The notes: generated by a model from the sequence alone, not told the origin. Counted from the first letter of the stretch, positions 17,511 to 26,539 are shown. The stretch: 45,214 nt of DNA from an uncultured Methylococcaceae bacterium (GCA_903857165.1 CAIODU010000076.1:1-45214); one strand, 5' to 3'. Program-made: numbers and translations.

Positions 17511-18791
17511 CTACCCCCTAACCAACCGTTTTTCCGGGAATTTGCAACTAAAACAACTTCCCTTGCCAATGGTGCTGGCGATTTTTAGTTCGCCTTCATG
17601 CCGGGTCAGCACATGTTTGACAATCGCCAAGCCCAACCCGACCCCAGTGTTGCCGCCGCTCTTGCCCGACTCCACCCGGTAGAAACGCTCGGTCAAGCGG
17701 GGCAGGTGTTCGGCGGCGATGCCCGGACCGTTGTCTTCAACCTCAAGAACCGCACCACCCGCATCGTCACGCCAACGCAGGGTCACCGCACCGTCTTCAC
17801 GGGCATATTTTAAGGCGTTGACGACCAGATTCGAAAAGGCGCTGCGCAATTCGGCCTCGATCCCTAACAGATCGGCACTTGATTCCAAACGCAAATCCAA
17901 GGTTTGCGCGTCTTGCGCAAGTAAGCGGGCCTCGTCATGCACGCTATTCAGCAGCAACTCGACATTCACCCGTTTGGCAGGAGCCAAAGCCCCCGATTCT
18001 AGCTTGGTCAGTGAAAGCAAGCCGTCTATCAGTTTCTGCATCCTTATGGTTTGTTCCTCCATGCGGCGAAAAACCTTATGGTAGTGTTCCGGCAAATCCT
18101 GGCCCGAGTCACCCAGCGTCTCGACGTAACCCCTCAACACCGTCAGCGGTGTGCGCAATTCGTGCGAAACATTGGAGACGAAATCGCTACGCACCCTTTC
18201 CATGAAGCGGGTCTGGGTCACGTCTTGGGCAATCAGCAGCCGCAAATCCTCGCCATAAGGCACTATGCGGATTTCCAGTTGCCCTTTGTCAATCACGGGA
18301 GAGGCGATATTGACGGTTACATTGTAATTGGTTCCGCTCAAAAATTCAGCGAACTTCGGGTTGCGCAACAAATTGCCTATCTGTTGCCCAATATCCTCCT
18401 TGCGCAAACCCAACAGACGCTCCGCTGCTTCGTTGAACCAGTCTATTTCATCCCGCGCCCCCAGCACCACCGTGGCATCGGGAAGTGCTGCCGTGGCTGT
18501 GCGGAAACGTTCCAGCATGGCAAGCAGCCGTTTTTTCCGGGTCTTGTTGCGTCGGCGCAACCGGTAGATGAGATAATAGATTTCCTCCCATATGCCGCTG
18601 CTCTGCGGGAGCTTGCCGCCGCTGCGCAGCCAGGAGAGAAGCTGGCTTATGTGATACAGATGGCGGACTAGGTAAACCACGACACACAGGCACAGGCTCG
18701 CAAAATACAGGCCGGTGACCTTGCCGGCAAACAGACCGACAAGGCCGATCAACGCCAGCCAATAATACTCGGAACGCCAAAGGCCGGCCAT
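17511..18791 (-). CDS. phoR: Phosphate regulon sensor histidine kinase PhoR
   Basis: A 426-residue membrane kinase. Two N-terminal membrane segments (about 10-42) have almost no periplasmic loop, as in classic PhoR. A cytoplasmic linker and a PAS domain follow (ATVVLGARDEIDWFNEAAERLLG). The dimerisation helix carries the phospho-accepting His210 in NVSHELRTPLTVLRGYVETL, and the ATPase domain has NLVVNALKYA, DNGPGIAAEHLPRLTERFYRV and GVGLGLAIVKHVL. It senses phosphate through the Pst/PhoU complex and phosphorylates PhoB. It starts three bases after the phoB stop, so the two are co-expressed. Confidence 0.97.
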   Translation of the reverse strand: MAGLWRSEYYWLALIGLVGLFAGKVTGLYFASLCLCVVVYLVRHLYHISQLLSWLRSGGKLPQSSGIWEEIYYLIYRLRRRNKTRKKRLLAMLERFRTATAALPDATVVLGARDEIDWFNEAAERLLGLRKEDIGQQIGNLLRNPKFAEFLSGTNYNVTVNIASPVIDKGQLEIRIVPYGEDLRLLIAQDVTQTRFMERVRSDFVSNVSHELRTPLTVLRGYVETLGDSGQDLPEHYHKVFRRMEEQTIRMQKLIDGLLSLTKLESGALAPAKRVNVELLLNSVHDEARLLAQDAQTLDLRLESSADLLGIEAELRSAFSNLVVNALKYAREDGAVTLRWRDDAGGAVLEVEDNGPGIAAEHLPRLTERFYRVESGKSGGNTGVGLGLAIVKHVLTRHEGELKIASTIGKGSCFSCKFPEKRLVRG

Positions 18792-18794
18792 GAC

Positions 18795-19487
18795 TTAGCT
18801 TGATTCGGAAAAACGGTAGCCGAAACCACGCACGGTCTGGATCAGTTCCTCACGTTTGTGCCCGATCAAAATCTTGCGTAGCCGACGGATATGCACATCG
18901 ACAGTGCGTTCCTCAATGTAGGTGCTGCGCCCCCAGACTTGGTCAAGCAACTGGGTGCGGCTGTAAACCCTTCCTGGATGGGTCATGAAGAACTCCAGCA
19001 GACGGAATTCAGTGGGGCTTACCGCCAATTCAGCCTCCCCAATGGTGACGCGATGCTGTTCAATGTCAAGCGCCATCCCCCCCAATTCTATTTTGCCGCC
19101 CTTGCCGAATTTGCCGGTACGCCTTAACACAGCCCGGATGCGGGCTATCATCTCGCGTGGCGAGAAGGGCTTGGTGATATAGTCGTCGGCCCCCACGTCA
19201 AGACCCCGGACTTTATCTTCCTCCTCGCCCCGCGCGGTGACCAGGATTATGGGTATCTCGCTGTAGGTTTCCCCCTTTTTAAGCCGCCTGGCCCATTCCA
19301 CGCCACTGATGCCGGGAAGCATCCAGTCCAAGAGGATCAGATCGGGTGTTTTTTCTTCCATCATGGACGTGGCAATCTGCACGTCGGCCGCAGCATGCAC
19401 GGTGAAGCCGGACTGCCCCAGCACCATCGTTAGCATCTCTCGAATGGCTTCCTCATCCTCCACCACGAGCACATTGATTTCCATCAT
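18795..19487 (-). CDS. phoB: Phosphate regulon response regulator PhoB
   Basis: A 230-residue OmpR/PhoB-class regulator. The receiver domain has the acidic pair in VVEDEEAIREML, the phosphorylated Asp54 in LILLDWMLPGISG, the Thr/Ser in ILVTARGEEEDKVRGLDVGADDYITKPFSP, and the winged-helix DNA-binding domain (LSPTEFRLLEFFMTH-like stretch, RTVDVHIRRLRKIL, IQTVRGFGYRF). The last part matches PhoB closely. It controls phosphate-starvation genes by binding Pho boxes; the neighbouring OmpA-family and PstS-like genes are candidate targets. It is divergent from pepN, with a 218-base gap. Confidence 0.97.
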   Translation of the reverse strand: MMEINVLVVEDEEAIREMLTMVLGQSGFTVHAAADVQIATSMMEEKTPDLILLDWMLPGISGVEWARRLKKGETYSEIPIILVTARGEEEDKVRGLDVGADDYITKPFSPREMIARIRAVLRRTGKFGKGGKIELGGMALDIEQHRVTIGEAELAVSPTEFRLLEFFMTHPGRVYSRTQLLDQVWGRSTYIEERTVDVHIRRLRKILIGHKREELIQTVRGFGYRFSESS

Positions 19488-19518
19488 TTTTGATTCTCGT
19501 ACAATTAAAGGGTCGATT

Positions 19519-19538
19519 CTATGACGATTATGTTACAT
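19519..19538 (-). promoter_or_regulatory. Possible Pho box upstream of phoB
   Basis: On the minus strand ATGTAACATAATCGTCATAG resembles two degenerate CTGTCAT half-sites spaced 11 bases apart, the layout bound by PhoB. It is about 35 bases before the phoB start, where autoregulation would act. The first half-site matches poorly, so this is a suggestion only. Confidence 0.3.
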
Positions 19539-19705
19539 GCGGGTTAAAGTGTTGCCTGGAAAACGTTGCCCTAGGCGTGTGAAATCGGCTTGCGATTTGT
19601 CTTTGTCGTTCATTTTTTCCGATTTTACCCTGTTTCCCCCTTCCTATTGGTAAACTACCACCCTTCACAACCGACTCCAACCAGAAAAAACCCGGAATCG
19701 AAACC

Positions 19706-22360
19706 ATGCGAGAACCCACGCCCAAGACCGTTTATCTCAAGGATTACGCACCGCCAGAGTACATTGTAGGCCAAATCGAATTGACCTTCTTGCTCGGCGA
19801 TGAAGACACCTGCGTCACTTCGCGCCTGACCCTGCAGAAAAACCGGGCGGCCCCCAACGACACTGCCCCGCTCGTGTTGGACGGGGAGGGGCTGAAGCTG
19901 GAGTCGTTGAAAATCAACGGGCAACCGTTGACGGCGGGCATGTATGAAGTCTCGCAGGAAGGCCTGTCCATCCCCCGAGCGCCCAAGGTGGAGGTTTTTA
20001 TCCTGGAAATCGAAACCCGCATCAACCCCAAAGCCAACACCGCCTTGGAAGGGCTATTCCTCTCGAAAGACATGCTGTGCACCCAATGCGAGGCGCAGGG
20101 CTTCCGCAAGATCACTTATTTTCCTGATCGCCCGGATGTGATGGCGAAATTTTCGGTTCTGCTCATCGGCGACAAATCGCGCTATCCGGTGTTGCTGTCC
20201 AACGGCAATAGGGTTGCGTCCGGGGAACTGAAAAACAACCGTCACTGGGTGAAATGGGAAGACCCTTTCCCCAAGCCCAGCTATTTGTTTGCTTTGGTGG
20301 CGGGGCGGTTGGAGTGCGTGGAGGATGCCTTCACTACCGCTTCGGGCCGTGCAGTGAAGCTGCAAATTTTCGTGGAACCCCATGATCTCGATAAATGCGG
20401 ACATGCCATGCAATCGTTGAAAAACGCCATGGCCTGGGACGAAGCAGTCTATGGGCGGGAATATGACCTTGATTTGTATATGATTGTGGCCGTGGGTCAT
20501 TTCAATATGGGGGCCATGGAGAACAAGGGGCTGAACATCTTCAATACCAAGTTCGTGCTGGCCCGGCCCGACACCGCGACGGATGCCGATTATGAGCATG
20601 TGGAGGGTGTCATCGCCCATGAATATTTTCACAATTGGACCGGCAACCGAATCACCTGCCGCGACTGGTTTCAATTGAGCCTTAAGGAAGGCTTGACGGT
20701 GTTCCGTGACCAAGAATTCACCGCCGACCGCACTTCGCGCCCGGTCAAGCGGATCGACGATGCGAATATGCTGCGTACCCGCCAGTTCGCCGAGGATTCC
20801 GGGCCACTGGCCCACCCGGTGCGTCCCGACTCCTATATTGAGATCAATAATTTCTATACCTTGACGGTCTATGAAAAGGGGGCGGAAGTGGTTCGGATGA
20901 TCCACACATTGCTCGGAAAAGAGGGTTTTCGCAGGGGCATGGATCTCTATTTTCAGCGCCACGACGGACAGGCGGTGACCTGTGACGATTTCGTCTGCGC
21001 CATGGAAGACGCCAATGGCTATGATTTAAGCCAATTTCGCCGCTGGTACAGCCAGACGGGCACACCGGAGCTATTCATAGATAGTGCATACAATGCAGGG
21101 AAACAATGCCTTGACATGACGGTTAGCCAAAGTTGCCCACCCACGCCCGGTCAAGCGGTCAAGGAACCTTTGCACATTCCTTTTGCGCTGGGATTGCTTG
21201 GCCCGGACGGCTCCGATTTTCCCCTGCAACTGGAAGGCGAGGAAGCGCCGGGAACCGCGACACGGTTGCTGGAGCTAAAGGATATCCGTCAACACTTCCG
21301 TTTTGTCAACCTCCCGTGCAAACCAGTGATTTCTGCCCTGCGCGGCTTTTCGGCCCCGGTTCGCTTGCATCAGCACCATAGTTACGAGGAATTGGCTTTC
21401 CTTTTGTCTCATGACAGCGATCTTTTCAATCGGTGGGATGCGGGGCAGAATTTATCCAGCCGTATCATCCTCAATCTGGTCGGGCAGATCATCGAAGGCG
21501 AGCGTCCGAATAAGGCAGACACCCATATTATTGAGGCTTACCGAAAGGCATTGGCCCAAGACTGGGAAGATCTGTCCTACCTTGCGCTGCTGCTGACTCT
21601 GCCCTCAGAGGAATATGTCAGCGCAATGATGAAAATCATCGACCCTGACGCGATCCATGCGGCCCGGAGAAAGCTTAAGCATGAGATAGCGGCAAACTTG
21701 CGCGACGGGCTATTGACCCTGTATGCGGCCAATCACCGGGATGAGTCGGGAAGGTTTGACGCCGGGGCCGTTGGCCGGCGCAGCCTGAAAAATCTGTGTC
21801 TTGGTTATCTCTCTGAGTTGGATTCGGATGTGGTTCACGAACTTTGCTCCCGCCAGTTCCGGGATGCGCGTAACATGACCGACCAAATTGCCGCATTGTC
21901 GTGCATAGTCAATAGCCACCATCCTGAAAAACAACAGTGTTTGGATGATTTCCACGGTCAATGGAAAGAGGAGGATCTGGTCATTGACAAATGGTTTGCC
22001 TTACAGGCATCCTGCCGTTTGCCAGGCGCCCTGTCTTCTGTGCAAAACTTGTTGAGGCATCCCGCCTTTGACATAGGCACCCCCAACCGTGTGCGGTCTG
22101 TGATCGGTGCTTTCAGTCAGAACAATCCGGTCAACTTCCATTCATCCGAAGGGTCAGGCTATCGGTTTCTTGGCGATCAAGTCATTATCCTTAATGGTGT
22201 CAACCCGCAAATCGCCGCCCGCATGGCGGGGACTCTGACCCATTGGCGGCGTTATGACGAGGGGCGGCAGAACCTCATGCGGGAGCAGTTGCAGCGCATA
22301 GCGGTCAGCGAAGGGATTTCCAGGGATGTCTACGAAGTGGCGACGAAGAGCCTGTCGTAA
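19706..22360 (+). CDS. pepN: Aminopeptidase N (M1 family)
   Basis: An 884-residue zinc aminopeptidase that removes N-terminal residues from peptides in the cytoplasm. The exopeptidase motif GAMEN is at 269-273 and the zinc site HEYFH at 305-309, with the third ligand Glu about 328 in SLKEGLT. It starts like the gammaproteobacterial PepN type (VYLKDYAPPEYIVGQIELTF) and ends in a long helical C-terminal domain, with a length close to E. coli PepN (870). There is no signal peptide. It is divergent from phoB and followed by glgA after 106 bases; no functional link to glycogen is evident. Confidence 0.97.
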   Translation: MREPTPKTVYLKDYAPPEYIVGQIELTFLLGDEDTCVTSRLTLQKNRAAPNDTAPLVLDGEGLKLESLKINGQPLTAGMYEVSQEGLSIPRAPKVEVFILEIETRINPKANTALEGLFLSKDMLCTQCEAQGFRKITYFPDRPDVMAKFSVLLIGDKSRYPVLLSNGNRVASGELKNNRHWVKWEDPFPKPSYLFALVAGRLECVEDAFTTASGRAVKLQIFVEPHDLDKCGHAMQSLKNAMAWDEAVYGREYDLDLYMIVAVGHFNMGAMENKGLNIFNTKFVLARPDTATDADYEHVEGVIAHEYFHNWTGNRITCRDWFQLSLKEGLTVFRDQEFTADRTSRPVKRIDDANMLRTRQFAEDSGPLAHPVRPDSYIEINNFYTLTVYEKGAEVVRMIHTLLGKEGFRRGMDLYFQRHDGQAVTCDDFVCAMEDANGYDLSQFRRWYSQTGTPELFIDSAYNAGKQCLDMTVSQSCPPTPGQAVKEPLHIPFALGLLGPDGSDFPLQLEGEEAPGTATRLLELKDIRQHFRFVNLPCKPVISALRGFSAPVRLHQHHSYEELAFLLSHDSDLFNRWDAGQNLSSRIILNLVGQIIEGERPNKADTHIIEAYRKALAQDWEDLSYLALLLTLPSEEYVSAMMKIIDPDAIHAARRKLKHEIAANLRDGLLTLYAANHRDESGRFDAGAVGRRSLKNLCLGYLSELDSDVVHELCSRQFRDARNMTDQIAALSCIVNSHHPEKQQCLDDFHGQWKEEDLVIDKWFALQASCRLPGALSSVQNLLRHPAFDIGTPNRVRSVIGAFSQNNPVNFHSSEGSGYRFLGDQVIILNGVNPQIAARMAGTLTHWRRYDEGRQNLMREQLQRIAVSEGISRDVYEVATKSLS

Positions 22361-22466
22361 ATGATGCGGTGGATTTCGCATGAAAATTGTTTTCTCCCTT
22401 GCAGCGGCGGGAAGATGGCTTAAACTACCATCAACATTTTAATTACCCCATCCAACTGGAACAGAC

Positions 22467-24551
22467 ATGGTCAATAAGAAATCACCCAGCATTGATACTC
22501 AGCCGGATAAATCGAAGTCCCCTGATTTGGCAGGCAATAAAGAAGCGGCAGCTAAAGCCCCAGCCGCGCCGGCTGGCAAAGAAATTAAGGCAAACACGCC
22601 ACCAGCCCCAAAAAGCGCTGCGGAAAAACCCTCCCTGCCGTCGGAAAAGCCAAAACCAGCTGATGGCGCGGAGACCAAGGCAAAATCCACCCCGGTTGCC
22701 CAAACCGATAAAGCGGGTGGCGCCCCGGCAGCAACAAAACCGGCACAGCCTCCTCCCACTGCGGCAAGCCTGGTGGCGGAGCGACCGATTCCATCCGAGT
22801 CCGCCTTCGTGGCGGGCCTGCCCGCGCTGCCTAGCGAGGTCACTGAAGACGAAAGCGCGAAACGGGAACTGCTGCGGGATGTGGAAGCCCAGTTTGAATT
22901 GTTCCTTGGCGCGAATGAGGCAATTGAAGACGCGGACACGCCCCCCGCGCCTGAATCGGGCGGTAATGCGGAAGCGGTCGCTGATCCTCCGCGCCATCAT
23001 CCCGAGCCTGCACCTGCGGACGAATATTACCAAGCCCCAGAGCCGGAACACCGCTATGACGGCCCGACCATCCCGCACTTATTCATCATACAGATTGCCA
23101 CCGAACTATCGCCCGTTGCAAAAGTGGGCGGGTTGGCTGACGTGGTTTACGGGTTGAGCAATGAGCTGGAAATCCGCGGCAACGATGTCGAAATCATCTT
23201 GCCAAAGTACGATTGCCTTCGTTACGACCACATCTGGGGGCTTTGCGAAACCTATAATGATCTTTGGGTGCCTTGGTTCGACGGCGCGATTCACTGCACA
23301 GTCCTTTTTGGTTTTGTGCACGGGCGCAAGTGTTTTTTCATCGAATCCCATTCCTCCGAGAATTTCTTCAATCGAGGGTCCGTCTATGGTTTCAATGATG
23401 ATGCCCTTCGTTTCGCATTCTTCACCCGTGCTGCGATGGAATTCATCTGGAAATCTGGCAAGAACCCGGACATCATCCATTGCCACGATTGGCAGACCGC
23501 CTTGGCACCCGTGTTTCTTTACGAGATATACCAACACTTGGGAATGCATCATCCCAGAGTCTGCTTTACCATTCACAATTTCAAACATCAGGGCGTGACG
23601 GGCGCCCAGATTTTGCAGTCCACGGGTTTGAACCGGCCAGAATATTACTACCATTACGACCGTCTGCGGGACAATCATAATCCAAGGGCGCTAAACCTGA
23701 TGAAGGCCGGAGTGGTCTATTCCAATTTTACCACCACCGTCTCTCCCCACCATGCGCTGGAAGCCAAAGACCAAGGCCAGGGGTTCGGCCTGGAGCCGAC
23801 CTTGCACATCCATCACCACAAGTTCGGCGGTGTGGTCAACGGTGTCGATTACTCTGTCTGGAACCCGGAAATCGACCCGCTGATTCCGGTGCATTACACC
23901 GCCGATGATGTCGATGGGAAGTACGACAACAAACGTGCTTTGCGCCAGCGGTTGATGTTGGCCGACAATCAAAAGCCCATAGTCGCCTTCGTCGGAAGGC
24001 TGGACCCGCAAAAAGGGCTTGAATTGATACGCCATGCCATCTTTTACACCTTGCATAGGGGTGGCCAATTCGTGCTGCTAGGCTCCAGCCCCGAAGCTCA
24101 AATCAATAATTACTTTTGGAACCTAAAGCAGCAGCTTAATGACAATCCCGATTGCCACATTGAAATTGGCTTCAACGAGGAATTGGCCCATCTGATTTAT
24201 GCGGGTTCCGATATGATGATCGTGCCCAGCCGTTTTGAGCCTTGCGGCTTGGCCCAGTTGATCGCATTGCGCTACGGCACGGTGCCTGTCGTCCGTGAAG
24301 TTGGAGGATTGGCGGATACTGTCTTCGACAAGGATTTCTCTTGGAGGCCGCTGCATGAGCGGAATGGCTATGTGTTCGGTAATTACGACGAGGCCGGCTT
24401 GGAATCCGCTTTGGGCAGGGCAATCAGTTGTTACTACGAATTCCCCGACCATTTCCGCGAAACGATCAGGAACGCCATGCGCAGTGATAATTCATGGAAA
24501 AACCCGGGGCAGGATTATCTCAACATCTATGATTTCATCCGTGAGAGGTAG
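22467..24551 (+). CDS. glgA: Glycogen synthase, GlgA2 (starch synthase III/IV-like), with long N-terminal extension
   Basis: A 694-residue ADP-glucose-dependent glucan synthase (GT5). The catalytic part starts near residue 203: HLFIIQIATELSPVAKVGGL with the ADP-glucose-binding KVGGL at 219-223, then IIHCHDWQTALAP, GVVNGVDYSVWNPE, FVGRLDPQKGLELIRHAIF, GSDMMIVPSRFEPCGLAQLIALRYGT and EVGGLADTV. The last blocks resemble plant SSIII/IV and cyanobacterial GlgA2 more than E. coli GlgA; this is from memory of the families. Residues 1-200 are a low-complexity Pro/Ala/Lys extension with an acidic helical island (126-155); other frames in that stretch are open but not protein-like. A GH13 enzyme of glucan metabolism follows after a restriction-modification pair. 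Confidence 0.93.
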   Translation: MVNKKSPSIDTQPDKSKSPDLAGNKEAAAKAPAAPAGKEIKANTPPAPKSAAEKPSLPSEKPKPADGAETKAKSTPVAQTDKAGGAPAATKPAQPPPTAASLVAERPIPSESAFVAGLPALPSEVTEDESAKRELLRDVEAQFELFLGANEAIEDADTPPAPESGGNAEAVADPPRHHPEPAPADEYYQAPEPEHRYDGPTIPHLFIIQIATELSPVAKVGGLADVVYGLSNELEIRGNDVEIILPKYDCLRYDHIWGLCETYNDLWVPWFDGAIHCTVLFGFVHGRKCFFIESHSSENFFNRGSVYGFNDDALRFAFFTRAAMEFIWKSGKNPDIIHCHDWQTALAPVFLYEIYQHLGMHHPRVCFTIHNFKHQGVTGAQILQSTGLNRPEYYYHYDRLRDNHNPRALNLMKAGVVYSNFTTTVSPHHALEAKDQGQGFGLEPTLHIHHHKFGGVVNGVDYSVWNPEIDPLIPVHYTADDVDGKYDNKRALRQRLMLADNQKPIVAFVGRLDPQKGLELIRHAIFYTLHRGGQFVLLGSSPEAQINNYFWNLKQQLNDNPDCHIEIGFNEELAHLIYAGSDMMIVPSRFEPCGLAQLIALRYGTVPVVREVGGLADTVFDKDFSWRPLHERNGYVFGNYDEAGLESALGRAISCYYEFPDHFRETIRNAMRSDNSWKNPGQDYLNIYDFIRER

Positions 24552-24583
24552 GGTTGAGAGTTAAGCCACTGCCAGTGTATGAC

Positions 24584-25543
24584 TCACTGGGTGAACAAGC
24601 TTAGTTGGGTCGTGTCCTTGGCATTGTTGCGGGATTGCCTAGTGTTGGAGGCATCGGTTTTGGGCAGTTCCATGCTCTCGCCGATGCAGCCAGGGTAAAG
24701 CGAAGCGAGTTTGGGGATGGCAAGCTTCGCTGCTTTAAAATAATCCTCGTCCAGTTCGATGCCAATTGATTCGTATCCCACCGCTTCGGCGGCGGCGAGA
24801 CTTGAGCCTGAGCCGAGAAAAGGGTCGAGGACTATTCCCTGGCCGAGCGGGAGTAATGCCCGCATCAGTATGCGAAGAAGGTGTTGAGGCTTCAGGCAGG
24901 GATGATGGCTTATGGCCGACTCAAGATCGGGTGTCCTTGTGCTTGGAATTGCTTCAGCCAAGGGTTTATCCTTGCTTAAGCGCCTTAAACCTCCCGTCCC
25001 CCAACGCCGTAGATTTTCCGCCACGGTTCGTTCGCTAATCGGTTTGCGGAACAGCATCCATGGCTCGCAGGCGCTACGGGGTGTCACACAGACTTCCTCA
25101 AATTCCCGTTCCGCGCCTTTCGGACGATCCCCGCCGCGAAAGCTCGTATAAAGCCGCATAATGGCCCCACGCACTTCAAAGCCCGCTTCCGACATTCCAG
25201 TCTGCACCAGATGCTGCAACATTGGATGGCCGGCCACAATCACATGGGCTCCCGGCGTGAGCACTGGCATTAAGGCGATGCCGAAATCTCGCATGTACTC
25301 ACGCAGGTTTTGCTTCTCTTTTTCCGACAAGATGGTGAAGCGGGGAAGCGGATCGCGGGTGTTCCCCCCAATCGTCGGCGGCAGACGCCAAACACCTCCC
25401 CGACCATTGCGTAGTTTTTCCAGTTCTTTGCGTGAAAACTCGATAAGGCCGTAAGGCGGATCGGTCAATACGCCATGCACTGAATCCGGTTGCCGTTCGC
25501 CTAGCCAGTCGAAACAGTCTGCATGGTAGATTTCATAGCTCAT
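24584..25543 (-). CDS. DNA methyltransferase (N6-adenine or N4-cytosine, beta class)
   Basis: A 319-residue amino-methyltransferase. The catalytic motif IV is DPPY (28-31) near the N-terminus and the AdoMet motif I is LDPFLGSGSS (239-248) near the end, followed by GYESIGIELDEDYF. This circular order, with HPCLKPQHLLRIL before motif I, is the beta class that methylates exocyclic amino groups; m5C is ruled out. The region 150-210 is probably the target-recognition part. It is divergent from a helix-turn-helix/nuclease fusion and most likely protects its recognition site. An upstream TTG would add three residues; ATG at 25543 is preferred. No ribosome site is visible, and the -10-like TATAGT at 25553-25558 would start the RNA very near the ATG. 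Confidence 0.9.
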   Translation of the reverse strand: MSYEIYHADCFDWLGERQPDSVHGVLTDPPYGLIEFSRKELEKLRNGRGGVWRLPPTIGGNTRDPLPRFTILSEKEKQNLREYMRDFGIALMPVLTPGAHVIVAGHPMLQHLVQTGMSEAGFEVRGAIMRLYTSFRGGDRPKGAEREFEEVCVTPRSACEPWMLFRKPISERTVAENLRRWGTGGLRRLSKDKPLAEAIPSTRTPDLESAISHHPCLKPQHLLRILMRALLPLGQGIVLDPFLGSGSSLAAAEAVGYESIGIELDEDYFKAAKLAIPKLASLYPGCIGESMELPKTDASNTRQSRNNAKDTTQLSLFTQ

Positions 25544-25549
25544 TATTAT

Positions 25550-25589
25550 CAACTATAGTTGAAAGACGGGGTAACGATCATTGTATACA
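25550..25589. promoter_or_regulatory. Divergent promoter-operator of the restriction-modification pair
   Basis: Two perfect palindromes lie in a 56-base gap: CAACTATAGTTG (25550-25561) and TGTATACA (25582-25589). Each contains a -10-like box, TATAGT toward the methylase and TATACA toward the endonuclease, placed so that both RNAs would begin within about ten bases of their start codons. This suits binding by the helix-turn-helix part of the neighbouring protein, but binding is inferred. Confidence 0.55.
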
Positions 25590-25599
25590 CTCTCACACA

Positions 25600-26511
25600 A
25601 TGAAGAAAGCTCAAGAACTCATCGGTGCATGTCTGCGCTCCCTGCGGGAGAGGGAGTCGCTGACCTTGGAAACGCTGGCATCAAAAGCCGGCATTACCTA
25701 TCAATATTTGTCCTCAATCGAGCATGGCAGGGGAAACTTTAGCATCCAAGTGCTGGAAAAACTTGTAAATGCCCTTAAAATGCCCTTGCAGGAGGTCATT
25801 AACCAGTCTTTTCAGATAGTCGAAAAAATTCAAGCCCCCATAGTAAACCCGGCTTATTTCAGGCCGGGTGTGCCGCTCCCCGATGGGCTGACGCTTGTTG
25901 ATTTGGAAGCAGCCATGAACCAAACCCAGTCCATCTTTCACATCATCAACAAAAACATGCTGACTGAGGTGGGTCGTCCTCTCCGCGACTTGATCCAGGG
26001 CAACAATTTCAGTGGCCTCGTCTCGAATATTTTTTCTGATGCAATGGATGCCAAAAGCGCTTACCGGCGAAATCACGATCAGCATTATCCTGACCTCATC
26101 AACAAATTGGCGATCTGTGGAATGGGCGTAGGGCTTGAAGTCAAAGCCACCATCAAAATTGGCAAAGGTGGCGAGAGCCATAATGGGCATGCCGGTTGGC
26201 ATGCCATCGTTTGTTATGAAATCACTGATGACGGCATAGAAATAATTCATGTCATGCTTGCGATGTTGATCGGGCATCAGAACTCCGATCCTGATTGGTG
26301 CTATCTTGGTAGCCGCGTGAATGCGGTAACCGGTTCGCGCCGCACCGAGACTTACACAACCGTGTTGAAGGGGACAACCAAACTCCGTGACGGAACTGTT
26401 TACCTAGACCCCCTCAAAGTTAAATTCAATCGTTGGCGTCAAAAACGCTCTGGTGAGGTTCCGCCGTGGTCGATTTTTTGCGGGTTTGCCAACTCAACTA
26501 AAAAAACCTAA
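25600..26511 (+). CDS. Helix-turn-helix domain fused to PD-(D/E)XK nuclease; probable type II restriction enzyme
   Basis: A 303-residue protein. Residues 5-65 are an XRE-type helix-turn-helix (LRSLRERESLTLETLASKAG, YQYLSSIEHGRGNFSI), the fold used by controller (C) proteins of restriction systems. The rest holds a PD-(D/E)XK-type core: Pro164-Asp165 in HYPDLINKL, 14 residues, then Glu180-Val-Lys182 in GVGLEVKATIKIGKGG, followed by a WHAIVCYEI strand. It may be related to ApaLI-like enzymes (an impression only). It lies opposite a methylase, so the likely job is cutting unmethylated DNA while the N-terminal domain controls the shared promoter. The ATG has no ribosome site. Restriction is inferred from context and motif; a regulator with a degenerate nuclease is the alternative. 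Confidence 0.75.
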   Translation: MKKAQELIGACLRSLRERESLTLETLASKAGITYQYLSSIEHGRGNFSIQVLEKLVNALKMPLQEVINQSFQIVEKIQAPIVNPAYFRPGVPLPDGLTLVDLEAAMNQTQSIFHIINKNMLTEVGRPLRDLIQGNNFSGLVSNIFSDAMDAKSAYRRNHDQHYPDLINKLAICGMGVGLEVKATIKIGKGGESHNGHAGWHAIVCYEITDDGIEIIHVMLAMLIGHQNSDPDWCYLGSRVNAVTGSRRTETYTTVLKGTTKLRDGTVYLDPLKVKFNRWRQKRSGEVPPWSIFCGFANSTKKT

Positions 26512-26539
26512 TTTTTCCAAAACATTAAGGCTCATCATC

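Noticed and set aside
20054-20962. A 302-codon minus-strand frame within pepN
   Set aside because: Antisense to conserved PepN motifs, with no independent support.
22387-23157. A 256-codon frame overlapping the glgA extension
   Set aside because: Extremely Arg/Pro/Ser-rich and not protein-like; the glgA frame continues directly into the catalytic domain.
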